From Burkholderia cepacia ATCC 25416 (GTDB lineage Bacteria > Pseudomonadota > Gammaproteobacteria > Burkholderiales > Burkholderiaceae): 64,000 nt of DNA. The stretch lies in assembly GCF_001411495.1 (NCBI RefSeq), contig NZ_CP012981.1, positions 3,162,001-3,226,000 of the forward strand, in the 5' to 3' direction. The notes beneath the pieces were generated by a model. The model ran no database searches, had not been told where the DNA came from, and saw only the letters and a program-made list of their open reading frames with translations. The translations under genes and the position numbers were made by a program. Of this stretch, positions 17,597 through 26,631 are shown one piece after another. Numbering within the stretch: the first letter of the stretch is position 1; the number at the start of each line of letters is the position of its first letter.

Positions 17597-18958
17597 ATGC
17601 GTATCGACCGGCGCCTCCTGCAGCTCGCGTTCGGCGGGCTGTTCTGGCGCACCTTCCTGCTGATCGCGCTGCTGATCTCGGTCAGTCTCGCCGCGTGGTT
17701 CCAGAGCTTTCGTGTGATCGAGCGCGAGCCGCGCGCGCAGCGCGTGGCTCTCCAGCTCGTCGCGGTCGTGAAGCTCACGCGCACCGCCCTGCTCTATTCC
17801 GATCCCGACCTGCGGCGCGCGCTGCTGCAGGATCTCGAGAGCAACGAGGGCGTGCGCGTGTACCCGCGCGAAAAGACCGACAAGTTCAAGCTGCAGCCCG
17901 ACGAATCGCTGAACCGCCTGATCGAACACGACATCCGCAGCCGCCTCGGCGACGATACCGTGATCGCGCAGTCGGTCAACGACATTCCCGGCGTGTGGAT
18001 CAGCTTCAAGATCGACGACGACGATTATTGGGTCGCGCTCGACCGCGACCAGCTCGACAACGTCACGGGCCTGCAGTGGGCCGGCTGGGGGTTATTCGCG
18101 CTCGCGCTGTCGCTGTTCGGCTCCGCGTTCATCACCAGCCTCGTGAACCGGCCGTTCTCGCGGCTCGCGCTCGTCGCGCGCCAGGTCGGCTCGGGGCAGG
18201 CGCCCGACCCGCTGCCCGAACGCGGGATGGGCGTCGCGGCCGACACCAACCGCAGCTTCAACCAGATGGTGCGCGACCTCGAGCAGCTCGAGGCCGATCG
18301 CGCGCTGATGCTCGCGGGCATCTCGCACGACCTGCGCACGCCGCTCGCGCGGCTGCGGCTCGAGACCGAGATGAGCCCGTCCGACCAGGCGACCAAGGAC
18401 GCGATGGTCGACGACATCGAGCAAATGGATCGCATCATCGCGGCCTTCATCGACTACGCGCGTCCGACCCAGCGCAAGCCGGAGCCGGTCGACCTCTCCT
18501 CGATCGCGCACGAAGTCGCCGCGCGCGTGTCGGGCGAGGACGGCGTCGAGATCCGCACGCGGCTCGCGCCGAACGCCGTGATCGAAGCCGACGAGACCGA
18601 CATGCGCCGCGTGATCGGCAACCTCGTCGAAAACGCACGCAAATACGGCCAGAGCCGCGACGACGGCGTGTCGCGCATCACGCTCGAGACGCGCGTGACG
18701 CACGCGCGCGTCGAGCTGTCGGTGAGCGACGAGGGCCCCGGCATCCCTGAGGACCAGCTGCCGCTCGTGATGCGGCCGTTCTATCGCGTCGACACGGCGC
18801 GCACCAAGGCGGACGGCACGGGGCTCGGGATGGCGATCGTGCTGCGCCTCGTCGGCCGCTATCGCGGTGCGCTGCGCCTGCGCAACCGCAGCCCCGACGC
18901 GGGCCTCGAAGTCACGCTCGAATTCCCCGGCGCCGGCAAGGCACGTGCGACGGCGTGA
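17597..18958 (+). CDS. envZ: EnvZ, sensor histidine kinase
   Basis: The membrane sensor kinase of the OmpR/EnvZ pair, 453 residues. It has two transmembrane segments (about 16-35 and 160-182) around a periplasmic loop, then a HAMP linker. The dimerisation domain carries the phospho-accepting H244 in AGISHDLRTPLARLRLE. The ATPase domain shows the N box (NLVENARKYG, 342-351), G1 (DEGPGIP from 378) and G2 (GTGLGMAI from 407). It follows ompR on the same strand and is almost surely cotranscribed. ahpC comes next after its own promoter region. Confidence 0.95.
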   Translation: MRIDRRLLQLAFGGLFWRTFLLIALLISVSLAAWFQSFRVIEREPRAQRVALQLVAVVKLTRTALLYSDPDLRRALLQDLESNEGVRVYPREKTDKFKLQPDESLNRLIEHDIRSRLGDDTVIAQSVNDIPGVWISFKIDDDDYWVALDRDQLDNVTGLQWAGWGLFALALSLFGSAFITSLVNRPFSRLALVARQVGSGQAPDPLPERGMGVAADTNRSFNQMVRDLEQLEADRALMLAGISHDLRTPLARLRLETEMSPSDQATKDAMVDDIEQMDRIIAAFIDYARPTQRKPEPVDLSSIAHEVAARVSGEDGVEIRTRLAPNAVIEADETDMRRVIGNLVENARKYGQSRDDGVSRITLETRVTHARVELSVSDEGPGIPEDQLPLVMRPFYRVDTARTKADGTGLGMAIVLRLVGRYRGALRLRNRSPDAGLEVTLEFPGAGKARATA

Positions 18959-19033
18959 CGCGCTCGCGTACGCCTGCCGCCCTTCACACTATCGATCCGG
19001 TTGAAAAAAACTATGGAGGGCGTTAGTCAAAAT

Positions 19034-19065
19034 CTATTGAAGCACCTTACTAATAGTGTTACAGT
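19034..19065 (+). promoter_or_regulatory. Candidate ahpC promoter with an overlapping dyad
   Basis: TTGAAG (19037-19042) and TACAGT (19060-19065) are 17 bases apart, a plausible sigma-70 promoter 83 bases before ahpC. The dyad CTATT (19034-19038) / AATAG (19052-19056) overlaps the -35 box and spacer. CTAT/ATAG elements are found in OxyR sites, so OxyR control is possible but unproven. Confidence 0.4.
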
Positions 19066-19147
19066 CTCGCCCATGCTGTCACACCATCGTTGCAGCACCG
19101 AGGTAGCTTGACTCAGTCTTCTTCCCAACTCATACAGGAGTATCCGC

Positions 19148-19696
19148 ATGAAAACCGTTGGCGATAAACTCGAAGCTTTCACCGTCGTGGCCGCGAAGCC
19201 GGGCTTCAACAACCACGAAGAAAACGGCCAGTCGGCATTCGAGACCGTCACCGAAGCGTCGTTCCCGGGCAAGTGGAAGATCATCTACTTCTACCCGAAG
19301 GACTTCACGTTCGTGTGCCCGACGGAAATCGTCGAATTCGCAAAGCTCACGAAGCAGTTCGAAGAGCGCGACGCCGTCCTGCTGGGCGGCAGCTCGGACA
19401 ACGAATTCGTCAAGCTCGCATGGCGCCGTGAGCACAAGGACCTCGACAAGCTGAACCACTACTCGTTCGGCGACGTCAAGGGCGAGCTGATCGACCAGCT
19501 CGGCGTGCGCGACAAGGAAGCCGGCGTGGCCCTGCGTGCAACGTTCATCGTCGATCCGGACAACACGATCCAGCACGTTTCGGTGAACAACCTGAACGTC
19601 GGCCGCAGCCCGGAAGAAGTCCTGCGGATTCTGGACGGCCTGCAAACGGACGAACTCTGCCCGTGCAACCGTGCAGTCGGCGGCGCAACGCTGTAA
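19148..19696 (+). CDS. ahpC: AhpC, peroxiredoxin (alkyl hydroperoxide reductase subunit C)
   Basis: A 2-Cys peroxiredoxin that reduces hydrogen peroxide, organic peroxides and peroxynitrite in the cytoplasm. The peroxidatic cysteine is C57 in KDFTFVCPTEIVEF. The C-terminal part carries C171 and C173 in DELCPCNRAVGG, one of them resolving. The 182-residue length and CPCN tail are like AhpC proteins that pair with AhpD rather than AhpF, and ahpD indeed follows. A terminator separates the two genes, so ahpC may be expressed at higher levels. Confidence 0.96.
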   Translation: MKTVGDKLEAFTVVAAKPGFNNHEENGQSAFETVTEASFPGKWKIIYFYPKDFTFVCPTEIVEFAKLTKQFEERDAVLLGGSSDNEFVKLAWRREHKDLDKLNHYSFGDVKGELIDQLGVRDKEAGVALRATFIVDPDNTIQHVSVNNLNVGRSPEEVLRILDGLQTDELCPCNRAVGGATL

Positions 19697-19711
19697 GCGC
19701 ATCGATGCACG

Positions 19712-19747
19712 AAGCCCGCGGCGCACGTCCTGCCTGCGGGCTTTTTT
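19712..19747 (+). terminator. Terminator or attenuator between ahpC and ahpD
   Basis: AAGCCCGC (19712-19719) pairs with GCGGGCTT (19736-19743), followed by a run of six T. Because ahpD lies directly behind on the same strand, partial read-through is likely. Confidence 0.75.
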
Positions 19748-19772
19748 AACGGCCAACCCATAGGAGATATCA

Positions 19773-20300
19773 ATGGAATTCATCGACTCGATTAAGGCAC
19801 GTATTCCCGACTACGCGAAGGACATTCGCCTGAACCTCGACGGCACGATCTCGCGCTCGTCGCTCGAAGGCACCGACGCGGTCGGCGTCGCGCTGGCGGC
19901 GGCGATCGCGGCGAAGAGCACGGTACTCATCAAGACGATCCGCGAAGCCGGCGTCCTGTCGCCCGAAGAGACGAATGCCGTGCTGACGGCGGCCGCGCTG
20001 ATGGGGATGAACAACACCTGGTATCCGTATGTCGAGATGGCCGACGACGCCGACCTGAAGACGCAACGTGCCGAACTGCGGATGGGCGCGTACGCGACGC
20101 ACGGCGGCGTCGACAAGCGCAAGTTCGAGATGTACGCGCTCGCCGCGTCGATCGTCGGCAAGTGCCACTTCTGCGTGAAGTCGCACTATGCGTTGCTGAA
20201 GAACGAGCAAGGGATGACCGTCACGCAGCTGCGCGACGTCGGCCGTATCGCATCGGTGATCAACGCCGCCGCGCAGGTGATCGCCGCCGAAGGCGAATAA
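19773..20300 (+). CDS. ahpD: AhpD, alkylhydroperoxidase
   Basis: A 175-residue thiol protein that supplies electrons to AhpC and has weak peroxidase activity itself. The active site is complete: C131 and C134 in GKCHFCVKSH, H138 and E119 of the proton relay, the arrangement known from mycobacterial AhpD. In that system AhpD is reduced by lipoamide-containing dehydrogenase complexes. It follows ahpC with a terminator-like hairpin in between and ends before a strong terminator. No ahpF is seen nearby. Confidence 0.95.
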   Translation: MEFIDSIKARIPDYAKDIRLNLDGTISRSSLEGTDAVGVALAAAIAAKSTVLIKTIREAGVLSPEETNAVLTAAALMGMNNTWYPYVEMADDADLKTQRAELRMGAYATHGGVDKRKFEMYALAASIVGKCHFCVKSHYALLKNEQGMTVTQLRDVGRIASVINAAAQVIAAEGE

Positions 20301-20354
20301 GCGGTTGCGTTCCGCGCCGGCAGCAATGCCGCGCGCGGCGCCGGCTTCAAACGA

Positions 20355-20382
20355 AAATGCCACGCAGATGCGTGGCATTTTT
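20355..20382 (+). terminator. Rho-independent terminator after ahpD
   Basis: AAATGCCACGC pairs with GCGTGGCATTT across a short loop and runs into TTTTT. It lies between ahpD (+) and the convergent ispF (-). Confidence 0.85.
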
Positions 20383-20432
20383 CATTGCCGCGGCATCGCG
20401 CGGGGCGAACCGCGCGATGCCGCTGGCCCCCG

Positions 20433-20918
20433 TCAGCCGCCCTGCTTCACCAGCAGCGCGGCGGCCTGCGCCTCGATCCCTTCGCCGCGGCCGAGATAAC
20501 CGAGCTTTTCGTTCGTCTTCGCCTTCACGTTCACGCGATCGAGCGGCAGCCCGAGATCGGCCGCGATGTTCGCGCGCATCCCGTCGATATGCGGTGCCAG
20601 CTTCGGTGCCTGGGCGATCACGGTGCTGTCGACGTTCTGGATCGTGAAGCCGGCCGCCTTGATGCGGGCCGCGCACTCGCGCAGCAGCACGCGGCTGTCG
20701 GCGCCCTTGAATGCCGCGTCCGTGTCGGAGAAATGGCGGCCGATGTCGCCGAGCGCCGCCGCGCCGAACAGCGCGTCGGTGATCGCGTGCAGCAGCACGT
20801 CCGCGTCCGAGTGGCCGAGCAGGCCGCGTTCGTACGGAATCGTCACGCCGCCGATGATGAGGGGGCGCCCCTCGACGAGCTGGTGCACGTCGTAGCCTTG
20901 TCCGATTCTGAAATCCAT
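20433..20918 (-). CDS. ispF: IspF, 2-C-methyl-D-erythritol 2,4-cyclodiphosphate synthase
   Basis: Converts CDP-methylerythritol 2-phosphate to MEcPP in the MEP isoprenoid pathway. The 161 residues match the family. Metal ligands are D10 and H12 in GYDVH and H44 in [18 protein letters not shown] and [21 protein letters not shown] are further hallmarks. It lies 28 bases downstream of ispD on the same strand, the common ispD-ispF order. Confidence 0.97.
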   Translation of the reverse strand: MDFRIGQGYDVHQLVEGRPLIIGGVTIPYERGLLGHSDADVLLHAITDALFGAAALGDIGRHFSDTDAAFKGADSRVLLRECAARIKAAGFTIQNVDSTVIAQAPKLAPHIDGMRANIAADLGLPLDRVNVKAKTNEKLGYLGRGEGIEAQAAALLVKQGG

Positions 20919-20946
20919 GCGTGTTCCGATTGAGAGGGGGTGAAAG

Positions 20947-21657
20947 TCAGGAGGCGCTCGCAGGGCGCGCGAGGATCGCTTCCGCGAGCGCGAAATCCTC
21001 CGGGTACGTGACCTTGAAATTGCGCAGGCTGCCCTGCACGACGCGCGGCGTATGGCCGGCCCATTCGATCGCGCTCGCTTCGTCGGTCAGGTCGTGCCCT
21101 TCGCGCTGCGCGCGCAGGATCGCCTCGCGCAGCATGCCGATGCGGAACATCTGCGGCGTCTGCGCCTGCCACAGCGCGTCGCGCGACTCGGTGCGCGCGA
21201 TCGCGTCGCCGCCGGCCGGCACGCGCTTGAGCGTATCGGCAACCGGCAGCGCGACGATGCCGCCGACCGGATCGTCCTTCAGCGCCGCGACGAGCGTGCG
21301 GATCAGCTCCGGCGTGATGCCCGGGCGCGCGGCGTCGTGCACCAGCACCCAGTCCTGGTCGGTCGCGCCGAATTCGGCCAGCCCGAGCAGCCCGTTCAGC
21401 ACCGACGCCTGGCGCGAGCCGCCGCCGCAGCGGCGCACCGCGAAGCGCAGGCCCGCGAAGCGGCGCGCGTCGAAATGGGAATCGTCGGGCGCGAGGACGA
21501 CGAGCGTCTGCGCGAATTCGCTGCACGCGTCGAACGCGGCGAGCGTGTAGTGCAGCAGCGCGCGGCCGGCCAGCGTGCGGTATTGCTTCGGCACGGCCGA
21601 ACCGGAACGGCTGCCCGTGCCGGCACAGGGAATCAGGGCGAAAAGTCGGGGAGTCAC
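20947..21657 (-). CDS. ispD: IspD, 2-C-methyl-D-erythritol 4-phosphate cytidylyltransferase
   Basis: Couples CTP with methylerythritol 4-phosphate in the MEP pathway. The 236-residue protein has the nucleotide-binding loop [17 protein letters not shown] (10-26) with K24, [10 protein letters not shown] in the middle and the TPQMFR segment. These are typical of IspD. First gene of an ispD-ispF pair, divergent from mfd with a 107-base gap. Confidence 0.96.
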   Translation of the reverse strand: MTPRLFALIPCAGTGSRSGSAVPKQYRTLAGRALLHYTLAAFDACSEFAQTLVVLAPDDSHFDARRFAGLRFAVRRCGGGSRQASVLNGLLGLAEFGATDQDWVLVHDAARPGITPELIRTLVAALKDDPVGGIVALPVADTLKRVPAGGDAIARTESRDALWQAQTPQMFRIGMLREAILRAQREGHDLTDEASAIEWAGHTPRVVQGSLRNFKVTYPEDFALAEAILARPASAS

Positions 21658-21764
21658 GAAGGGAAACGCCGGAAAGATGAAATCGAGAAGCGGATTTTAT
21701 AATAGGTCTTTCGTCTCGACCGGCGCACCGCGATGCGCCCGTGCACGCCACCCCTGTCGTCCCT

Positions 21765-24700
21765 ATGCCAGATAACGCTTCCACCCCGTCCGCCTCGCCC
21801 ATTGCCCGCGTCAAGTCCGGCCAGCGTTTCGCCTTCGACGGCGCGCATGGTTCCGCCGACGCGCTCGCCATCGCCCGTTATCTCGCCGACAACCGCCAGG
21901 ACGTGCCGCTCCTCGCGGTGATCTGCGCGAACGCGGTCGATGCGCAGCGGCTCTCGCAGGAAATCCGCTACTTCTCGCCCGACGCCCGCGTGCGCCTGCT
22001 GCCGGACTGGGAAACGCTGCCGTACGACACGTTCTCGCCGCACCAGGACCTCGTATCGGAGCGTCTCGCGACGCTGCACGATCTCGGCGAGGGCCGCTGC
22101 GACATCCTGCTCGTGCCCGCGACCACCGCGCTGTACCGGATGCCGCCCGCGTCGTTCATGGCCGCGTACACGTTTGCATTCGCGCAGGGCGAGCGGCTCG
22201 ACGAGGCGAAGCTGAAGGCGCAGCTCACGCTGGCCGGCTACGAGCACGTGAGCCAGGTCGTGCGGCCCGGCGAATACTGCGTACGCGGCTCGCTGATCGA
22301 CCTGTACCCGATGGGCTCGCCGCTGCCGTACCGGATCGACCTGTTCGACGACCAGGTCGACTCGATCCGCGCGTTCGACCCCGACACGCAGCGCAGCCTC
22401 TACCCGGTGCGCGACGTGCGCCTGCTGCCGGGCCGCGAGTTTCCGTTCGACGAAGCCGCGCGCACGGCCTTCCGCAGCCGCTGGCGCGAGACGTTCGAAG
22501 GCGACCCGAGCCGCGCGCCGATCTACAAGGACATCGGTAACGGCGTGCCGTCGGCCGGCATCGAGTATTACCTGCCGCTGTTCTTCGACGAAACCGCCAC
22601 GCTGTTCCACTACCTGCCGCAGGATGCGCACCTCGTGTTCGCCGGCGATCTCGAGGCGTCGATCCGCCGCTTCACGGCCGACACGAAGCAGCGTCACGCG
22701 TTCCTCGCGCACGATCGCGAGCGGCCGATCCTCGAACCGCAGCGCCTGTTCCTGTCCGACGAGGATTTCTTCGCGTTCGCGAAGCCGTTCGCACGCGTCG
22801 TGCTGCCCGCGCAGCCGGCCGGCGGCTGGGCGACGGCGCTGCCCCAGCTCTCCGTCGATCGCCATGCCGACGATCCGCTCGCGTCGCTGCGCACGTTCGT
22901 CGAATCGTCCGGCAAGCGCGTCCTGCTGACCGTCGAATCGGCCGGCCGTCGCGAGACGATCCTGCAACTACTCGCCGAACACCATCTGCGCCCCGCGTCG
23001 AACGACCACTTCGCGGGCTGGCTCGAGAGCGACGAACGCTTCGCGCTCGGCGTCGCGCCGCTCGCGAACGGCTTTGCAGTGCCGGGCGAAGGCTACGCGG
23101 TGGTCACCGAGACCGAGCTGTACGGCGCGCTCGGCCGCCGCGCGGGCCGCCGCCGGCAGGAACAGGCGAGCAACGTCGATGCGATGGTGCGCGACCTGTC
23201 GGAACTGAAGGTCGGCGACCCGGTCGTCCACGCGCAGCACGGCATCGGCCGCTACATGGGCCTCGTGTCGATGGACCTCGGCGAAGGCGAGACTGAATTC
23301 CTGCATCTCGAATACTCGGGCGACAGCAAGCTCTACGTGCCGGTCGCGCAATTGCACGTGATCTCGCGCTACAGCGGCGCCGATCCCGACAGCGCACCGC
23401 TGCACGCGCTCGGCTCCGGCCAGTGGGAGCGCGCGAAACGCAAGGCCGCGCAGCAGATCCGCGATACGGCCGCCGAGCTGCTGAACCTGTACGCGCGCCG
23501 CGCGGCCCGCGAAGGCCACGCGTTCTCGCTCGATCCGCGCGACTACGTGAAGTTCGCCGAGAGCTTCGGCTTCGAGGAAACGCCCGACCAGGCGGCAGCC
23601 ATCGCGGCCGTGATCGGCGACATGACGAGCGGCAAGCCGATGGACCGCCTCGTGTGCGGCGACGTCGGCTTCGGCAAGACCGAGGTCGCGCTGCGCGCCG
23701 CGTTCATCGCGGTGCTGGGCGGCAAGCAGGTCGCGCTGCTGTCGCCGACCACGCTGCTCGCCGAGCAGCACACGCAGACCTTCGCCGACCGCTTCGCGGA
23801 CTGGCCGGTGCGGATCGTCGAGCTGTCGCGCTTCAAGACGACGAAGGAAGTGAACGCGGCGATCGCGCAGATCAACGAAGGCAGCGTCGACATCGTGATC
23901 GGCACGCACAAGCTGCTGTCGTCGGACGTGCAGTTCAAGCGCCTCGGCCTCGTGATCATCGACGAGGAACACCGCTTCGGCGTGCGCCAGAAGGAAGCGC
24001 TGAAAGCGCTGCGCGCGGAAGTCGACGTGCTGACGCTCACCGCGACGCCGATCCCGCGCACGCTCGGGATGGCACTCGAGGGGCTGCGCGACTTCTCGGT
24101 CATCGCGACCGCGCCGCAGAAGCGCCTCGCGATCAAGACCTTCGTGCGCCGCGAGGAAGAAAGCGTGATTCGCGAGGCGATGCTGCGCGAGCTGAAGCGC
24201 GGCGGCCAGGTGTACTTCCTGCACAACGAGGTCGAGACGATCGAGAACCGCAAGGCGATGCTCGAGGCGCTCGTGCCCGAGGCACGCATCGTGATCGCGC
24301 ACGGCCAGATGCACGAACGCGAGCTCGAACGGGTGATGCGCGATTTCGTCGCGCAGCGCGCGAACGTGCTGCTGTGCACGACCATCATCGAGACCGGCAT
24401 CGACGTGCCGAGCGCGAACACGATCATCATGCATCGCGCGGACAAGTTCGGCCTCGCGCAGCTCCACCAGTTGCGCGGCCGCGTCGGCCGCTCGCACCAC
24501 CAGGCATACGCGTACCTGCTCGTGCACGATCCGCAGGCGCTGACCAAGCAGGCCCAGCGCCGGCTGGAAGCGATCCAGCAGATGGAGGAACTCGGTTCGG
24601 GCTTCTATCTCGCGATGCACGACCTCGAGATCCGCGGCACCGGCGAGGTGCTCGGCGACAAGCAGTCGGGCGAGATCCACGAGATCGGCTTCCAGCTTTA

Positions 24701-25235
24701 TACGGACATGCTGAACGACGCGGTGAAGGCGCTGAAGAACGGCAAGGAGCCCGACCTCACCGCCCCGCTCGCCGCGACGACGGAAATCAACCTGCATGCG
24801 CCGGCGATCCTGCCGGCCGACTACTGCGCGGACGTGCAGGAGCGGCTGTCGCTGTACAAGCGGCTCGCGAACTGCGAGCACGGCGACGCGATCGACGGTA
24901 TCCAGGAAGAACTGATCGACCGCTTCGGCAAGCTGCCGCCGCAGGCGCACGCGCTGGTCGAGACGCACCGGCTGCGGATCGCCGCGAAGCCGCTCGGCAT
25001 CGTGAAGATCGACGCGAGCGAGGCCGCGATCGGGCTGCAGTTCGAGCCGAATCCGCCGATCGATCCGATGCGGATCATCGAGATGGTGCAGAAGCACCGG
25101 CACATCAAGCTCGCGGGCCAGGACAAGCTGCGGATCGAGACGCGCTCGCCCGACCTCGCGATCCGCGTGTCGACGATCAAGGAAACGCTGCGCGCGCTCG
25201 CCCCGAGGCAGGGCGCGGTGGCCGCGGCGCGCTGA
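21765..25235 (+). CDS. mfd: Mfd, transcription-repair coupling factor
   Basis: Removes RNA polymerase stalled at DNA lesions and recruits UvrA. The 1156-residue protein has the UvrB-like N-terminal module, a CarD-like RNA-polymerase-interaction domain beginning near residue 480 (KVGDPVVHAQHGIGRYMG), and a RecG-like helicase with Walker A GDVGFGKT near 632 and DEEHRFG near 733. The C-terminal TRCF domain follows. I prefer the ATG at 21765 (MPDNAS); a GTG at 21741 in frame would add eight residues. It is divergent from ispD. Confidence 0.95.
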   Translation: MPDNASTPSASPIARVKSGQRFAFDGAHGSADALAIARYLADNRQDVPLLAVICANAVDAQRLSQEIRYFSPDARVRLLPDWETLPYDTFSPHQDLVSERLATLHDLGEGRCDILLVPATTALYRMPPASFMAAYTFAFAQGERLDEAKLKAQLTLAGYEHVSQVVRPGEYCVRGSLIDLYPMGSPLPYRIDLFDDQVDSIRAFDPDTQRSLYPVRDVRLLPGREFPFDEAARTAFRSRWRETFEGDPSRAPIYKDIGNGVPSAGIEYYLPLFFDETATLFHYLPQDAHLVFAGDLEASIRRFTADTKQRHAFLAHDRERPILEPQRLFLSDEDFFAFAKPFARVVLPAQPAGGWATALPQLSVDRHADDPLASLRTFVESSGKRVLLTVESAGRRETILQLLAEHHLRPASNDHFAGWLESDERFALGVAPLANGFAVPGEGYAVVTETELYGALGRRAGRRRQEQASNVDAMVRDLSELKVGDPVVHAQHGIGRYMGLVSMDLGEGETEFLHLEYSGDSKLYVPVAQLHVISRYSGADPDSAPLHALGSGQWERAKRKAAQQIRDTAAELLNLYARRAAREGHAFSLDPRDYVKFAESFGFEETPDQAAAIAAVIGDMTSGKPMDRLVCGDVGFGKTEVALRAAFIAVLGGKQVALLSPTTLLAEQHTQTFADRFADWPVRIVELSRFKTTKEVNAAIAQINEGSVDIVIGTHKLLSSDVQFKRLGLVIIDEEHRFGVRQKEALKALRAEVDVLTLTATPIPRTLGMALEGLRDFSVIATAPQKRLAIKTFVRREEESVIREAMLRELKRGGQVYFLHNEVETIENRKAMLEALVPEARIVIAHGQMHERELERVMRDFVAQRANVLLCTTIIETGIDVPSANTIIMHRADKFGLAQLHQLRGRVGRSHHQAYAYLLVHDPQALTKQAQRRLEAIQQMEELGSGFYLAMHDLEIRGTGEVLGDKQSGEIHEIGFQLYTDMLNDAVKALKNGKEPDLTAPLAATTEINLHAPAILPADYCADVQERLSLYKRLANCEHGDAIDGIQEELIDRFGKLPPQAHALVETHRLRIAAKPLGIVKIDASEAAIGLQFEPNPPIDPMRIIEMVQKHRHIKLAGQDKLRIETRSPDLAIRVSTIKETLRALAPRQGAVAAAR

Positions 25236-25350
25236 CGGGTCGTGACGCGGTCCTGACGGCCGCGCCGATGCTGCACCGCACTGCGCGCGGCGCGGGCGGG
25301 CCGGCGCGTTTTTGAGTATGATTTTCGCATTCATCAGACGGAGTTTTGCC

Positions 25351-26571
25351 ATGTCCACTCTCGACGCCACGGCGCCGTCCACCGACACCCAAGGCGACGC
25401 GTCGCTCGTCAGCCTGCCCTGGATCAAGCAACTGGTGTCGATGGACACGACGAGCCGCGTGCCGAACCTCGGCCTGATCGAAACGGTGCGCGACGCGCTC
25501 GCCGCGAAAGGCATCGCCTCGACGATCACGCATGATCCACGCGAAGGCTGGGCGAACCTGTTCGCGACCGTGCCCGCGCACGACGGCTCGACGAACGGCG
25601 GCATCGTGCTGTCGGGGCATACCGACGTCGTGCCGGTCGACGGCCAGCAATGGGACAGCAACCCGTTCGCGCCGGAAATCCGCGACGGCCGCCTGTACGG
25701 CCGCGGCACCTGCGACATGAAGGGTTTCATCGGCGCCGCGCTCGCGCTGCTGCCCGAGATGCAGGCGACGAAGCTCGCGAAGCCGATCCATTTCGCGCTG
25801 TCCTACGACGAGGAAATCGGCTGCGCCGGCGCGCCGCTGATGATCGCCGACCTCGTCAAGCGCGGCGTGCAACCGTCGGGCTGCATCGTCGGCGAGCCGA
25901 CCAGCATGCGGCCGATCATCGCGCACAAGGGCATCAACGCATACCGCTGCTGCGTGCGCGGCCATGCGGCGCACTCGTCGCTGACGCCGAAGGGGCTGAA
26001 CGCGATCGAGTATGCGGCGCGCCTCATCTGCCACATCCGCGACATCGCCGACCGCTTCCGCGCCGAAGGCCCGTTCGACGCGCTGTACGACGTGCCGTTC
26101 ACGACCGCGCAGACGAGCACGATCCAGGGCGGCAACGCGATCAACACGGTGCCGGCCGAGTGCCGCTTCGACTTCGAATTCCGCAACCTGCCGACGCTCG
26201 ATCCCGAGCAGATCTTCACGCGCATCGAAGCGTATGCACGGGAAACGCTGCTGCCGCAGATGCTTCGTGAGCATCCGAATGCCGCGATCGAATTTTCGAA
26301 GATCGCCGCGGCGCCCGGCCTCGACGCAACCGAACAGGCCGCGATCACGCAACTCGTGCGCGCGCTGACGGCGGACCAGGACAAGCGCAAGGTCGCATAC
26401 GGCACCGAGGCCGGCCTGTTCGAACGCGCGGGCATCCCGAGCGTCGTATGCGGGCCCGGCAACATCGAGCAGGCGCACAAGCCGAACGAATATGTCGAGC
26501 TCGCGCAGCTCGCCGGCTGCGAGCAGTTCCTGCGCAAGTTCATCCACAGCATGTCGGTCGACGCGCACTGA
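25351..26571 (+). CDS. argE: ArgE-type acetylornithine deacetylase (M20 peptidase family)
   Basis: Predicted to hydrolyse N-acetyl-L-ornithine to ornithine and acetate in arginine synthesis. The 406-residue protein shows the dinuclear zinc ligands of M20 enzymes: H90 and D92 in LSGHTDVVPVDG, D122 in GRGTCDMKG, E154/E155 in SYDEEIGCAG. A dimerisation domain lies in the middle (HKGINAYRCCVRGHAAHSS region). I chose the ATG at 25351 because of the ACGGAG Shine-Dalgarno; an upstream in-frame ATG adds 13 unlikely residues. A dehydratase gene follows after a hairpin. Confidence 0.9.
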   Translation: MSTLDATAPSTDTQGDASLVSLPWIKQLVSMDTTSRVPNLGLIETVRDALAAKGIASTITHDPREGWANLFATVPAHDGSTNGGIVLSGHTDVVPVDGQQWDSNPFAPEIRDGRLYGRGTCDMKGFIGAALALLPEMQATKLAKPIHFALSYDEEIGCAGAPLMIADLVKRGVQPSGCIVGEPTSMRPIIAHKGINAYRCCVRGHAAHSSLTPKGLNAIEYAARLICHIRDIADRFRAEGPFDALYDVPFTTAQTSTIQGGNAINTVPAECRFDFEFRNLPTLDPEQIFTRIEAYARETLLPQMLREHPNAAIEFSKIAAAPGLDATEQAAITQLVRALTADQDKRKVAYGTEAGLFERAGIPSVVCGPGNIEQAHKPNEYVELAQLAGCEQFLRKFIHSMSVDAH

Positions 26572-26586
26572 CTGCCTCCCGCCACG

Positions 26587-26608
26587 CCGGCCCGCGTGTG
26601 CGGGCCGG
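26587..26608 (+). terminator. Hairpin between argE and the dehydratase gene
   Basis: CCGGCCCGC and GCGGGCCGG form a perfect nine-base stem with a GTGT loop. No T-run follows, so it may be an mRNA-stabilising or attenuating hairpin rather than a full terminator. Confidence 0.45.
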
Positions 26609-26631
26609 CCCACTCCGCCACCCGCCACGTC

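Noticed and set aside
22968..25730. A 920-codon open frame on the minus strand opposite mfd and argE
   Set aside because: High-GC codon bias keeps antisense frames open. Mfd motifs on the plus strand are unmistakable, and the antisense product is low-complexity Arg/Ala-rich with no motifs.
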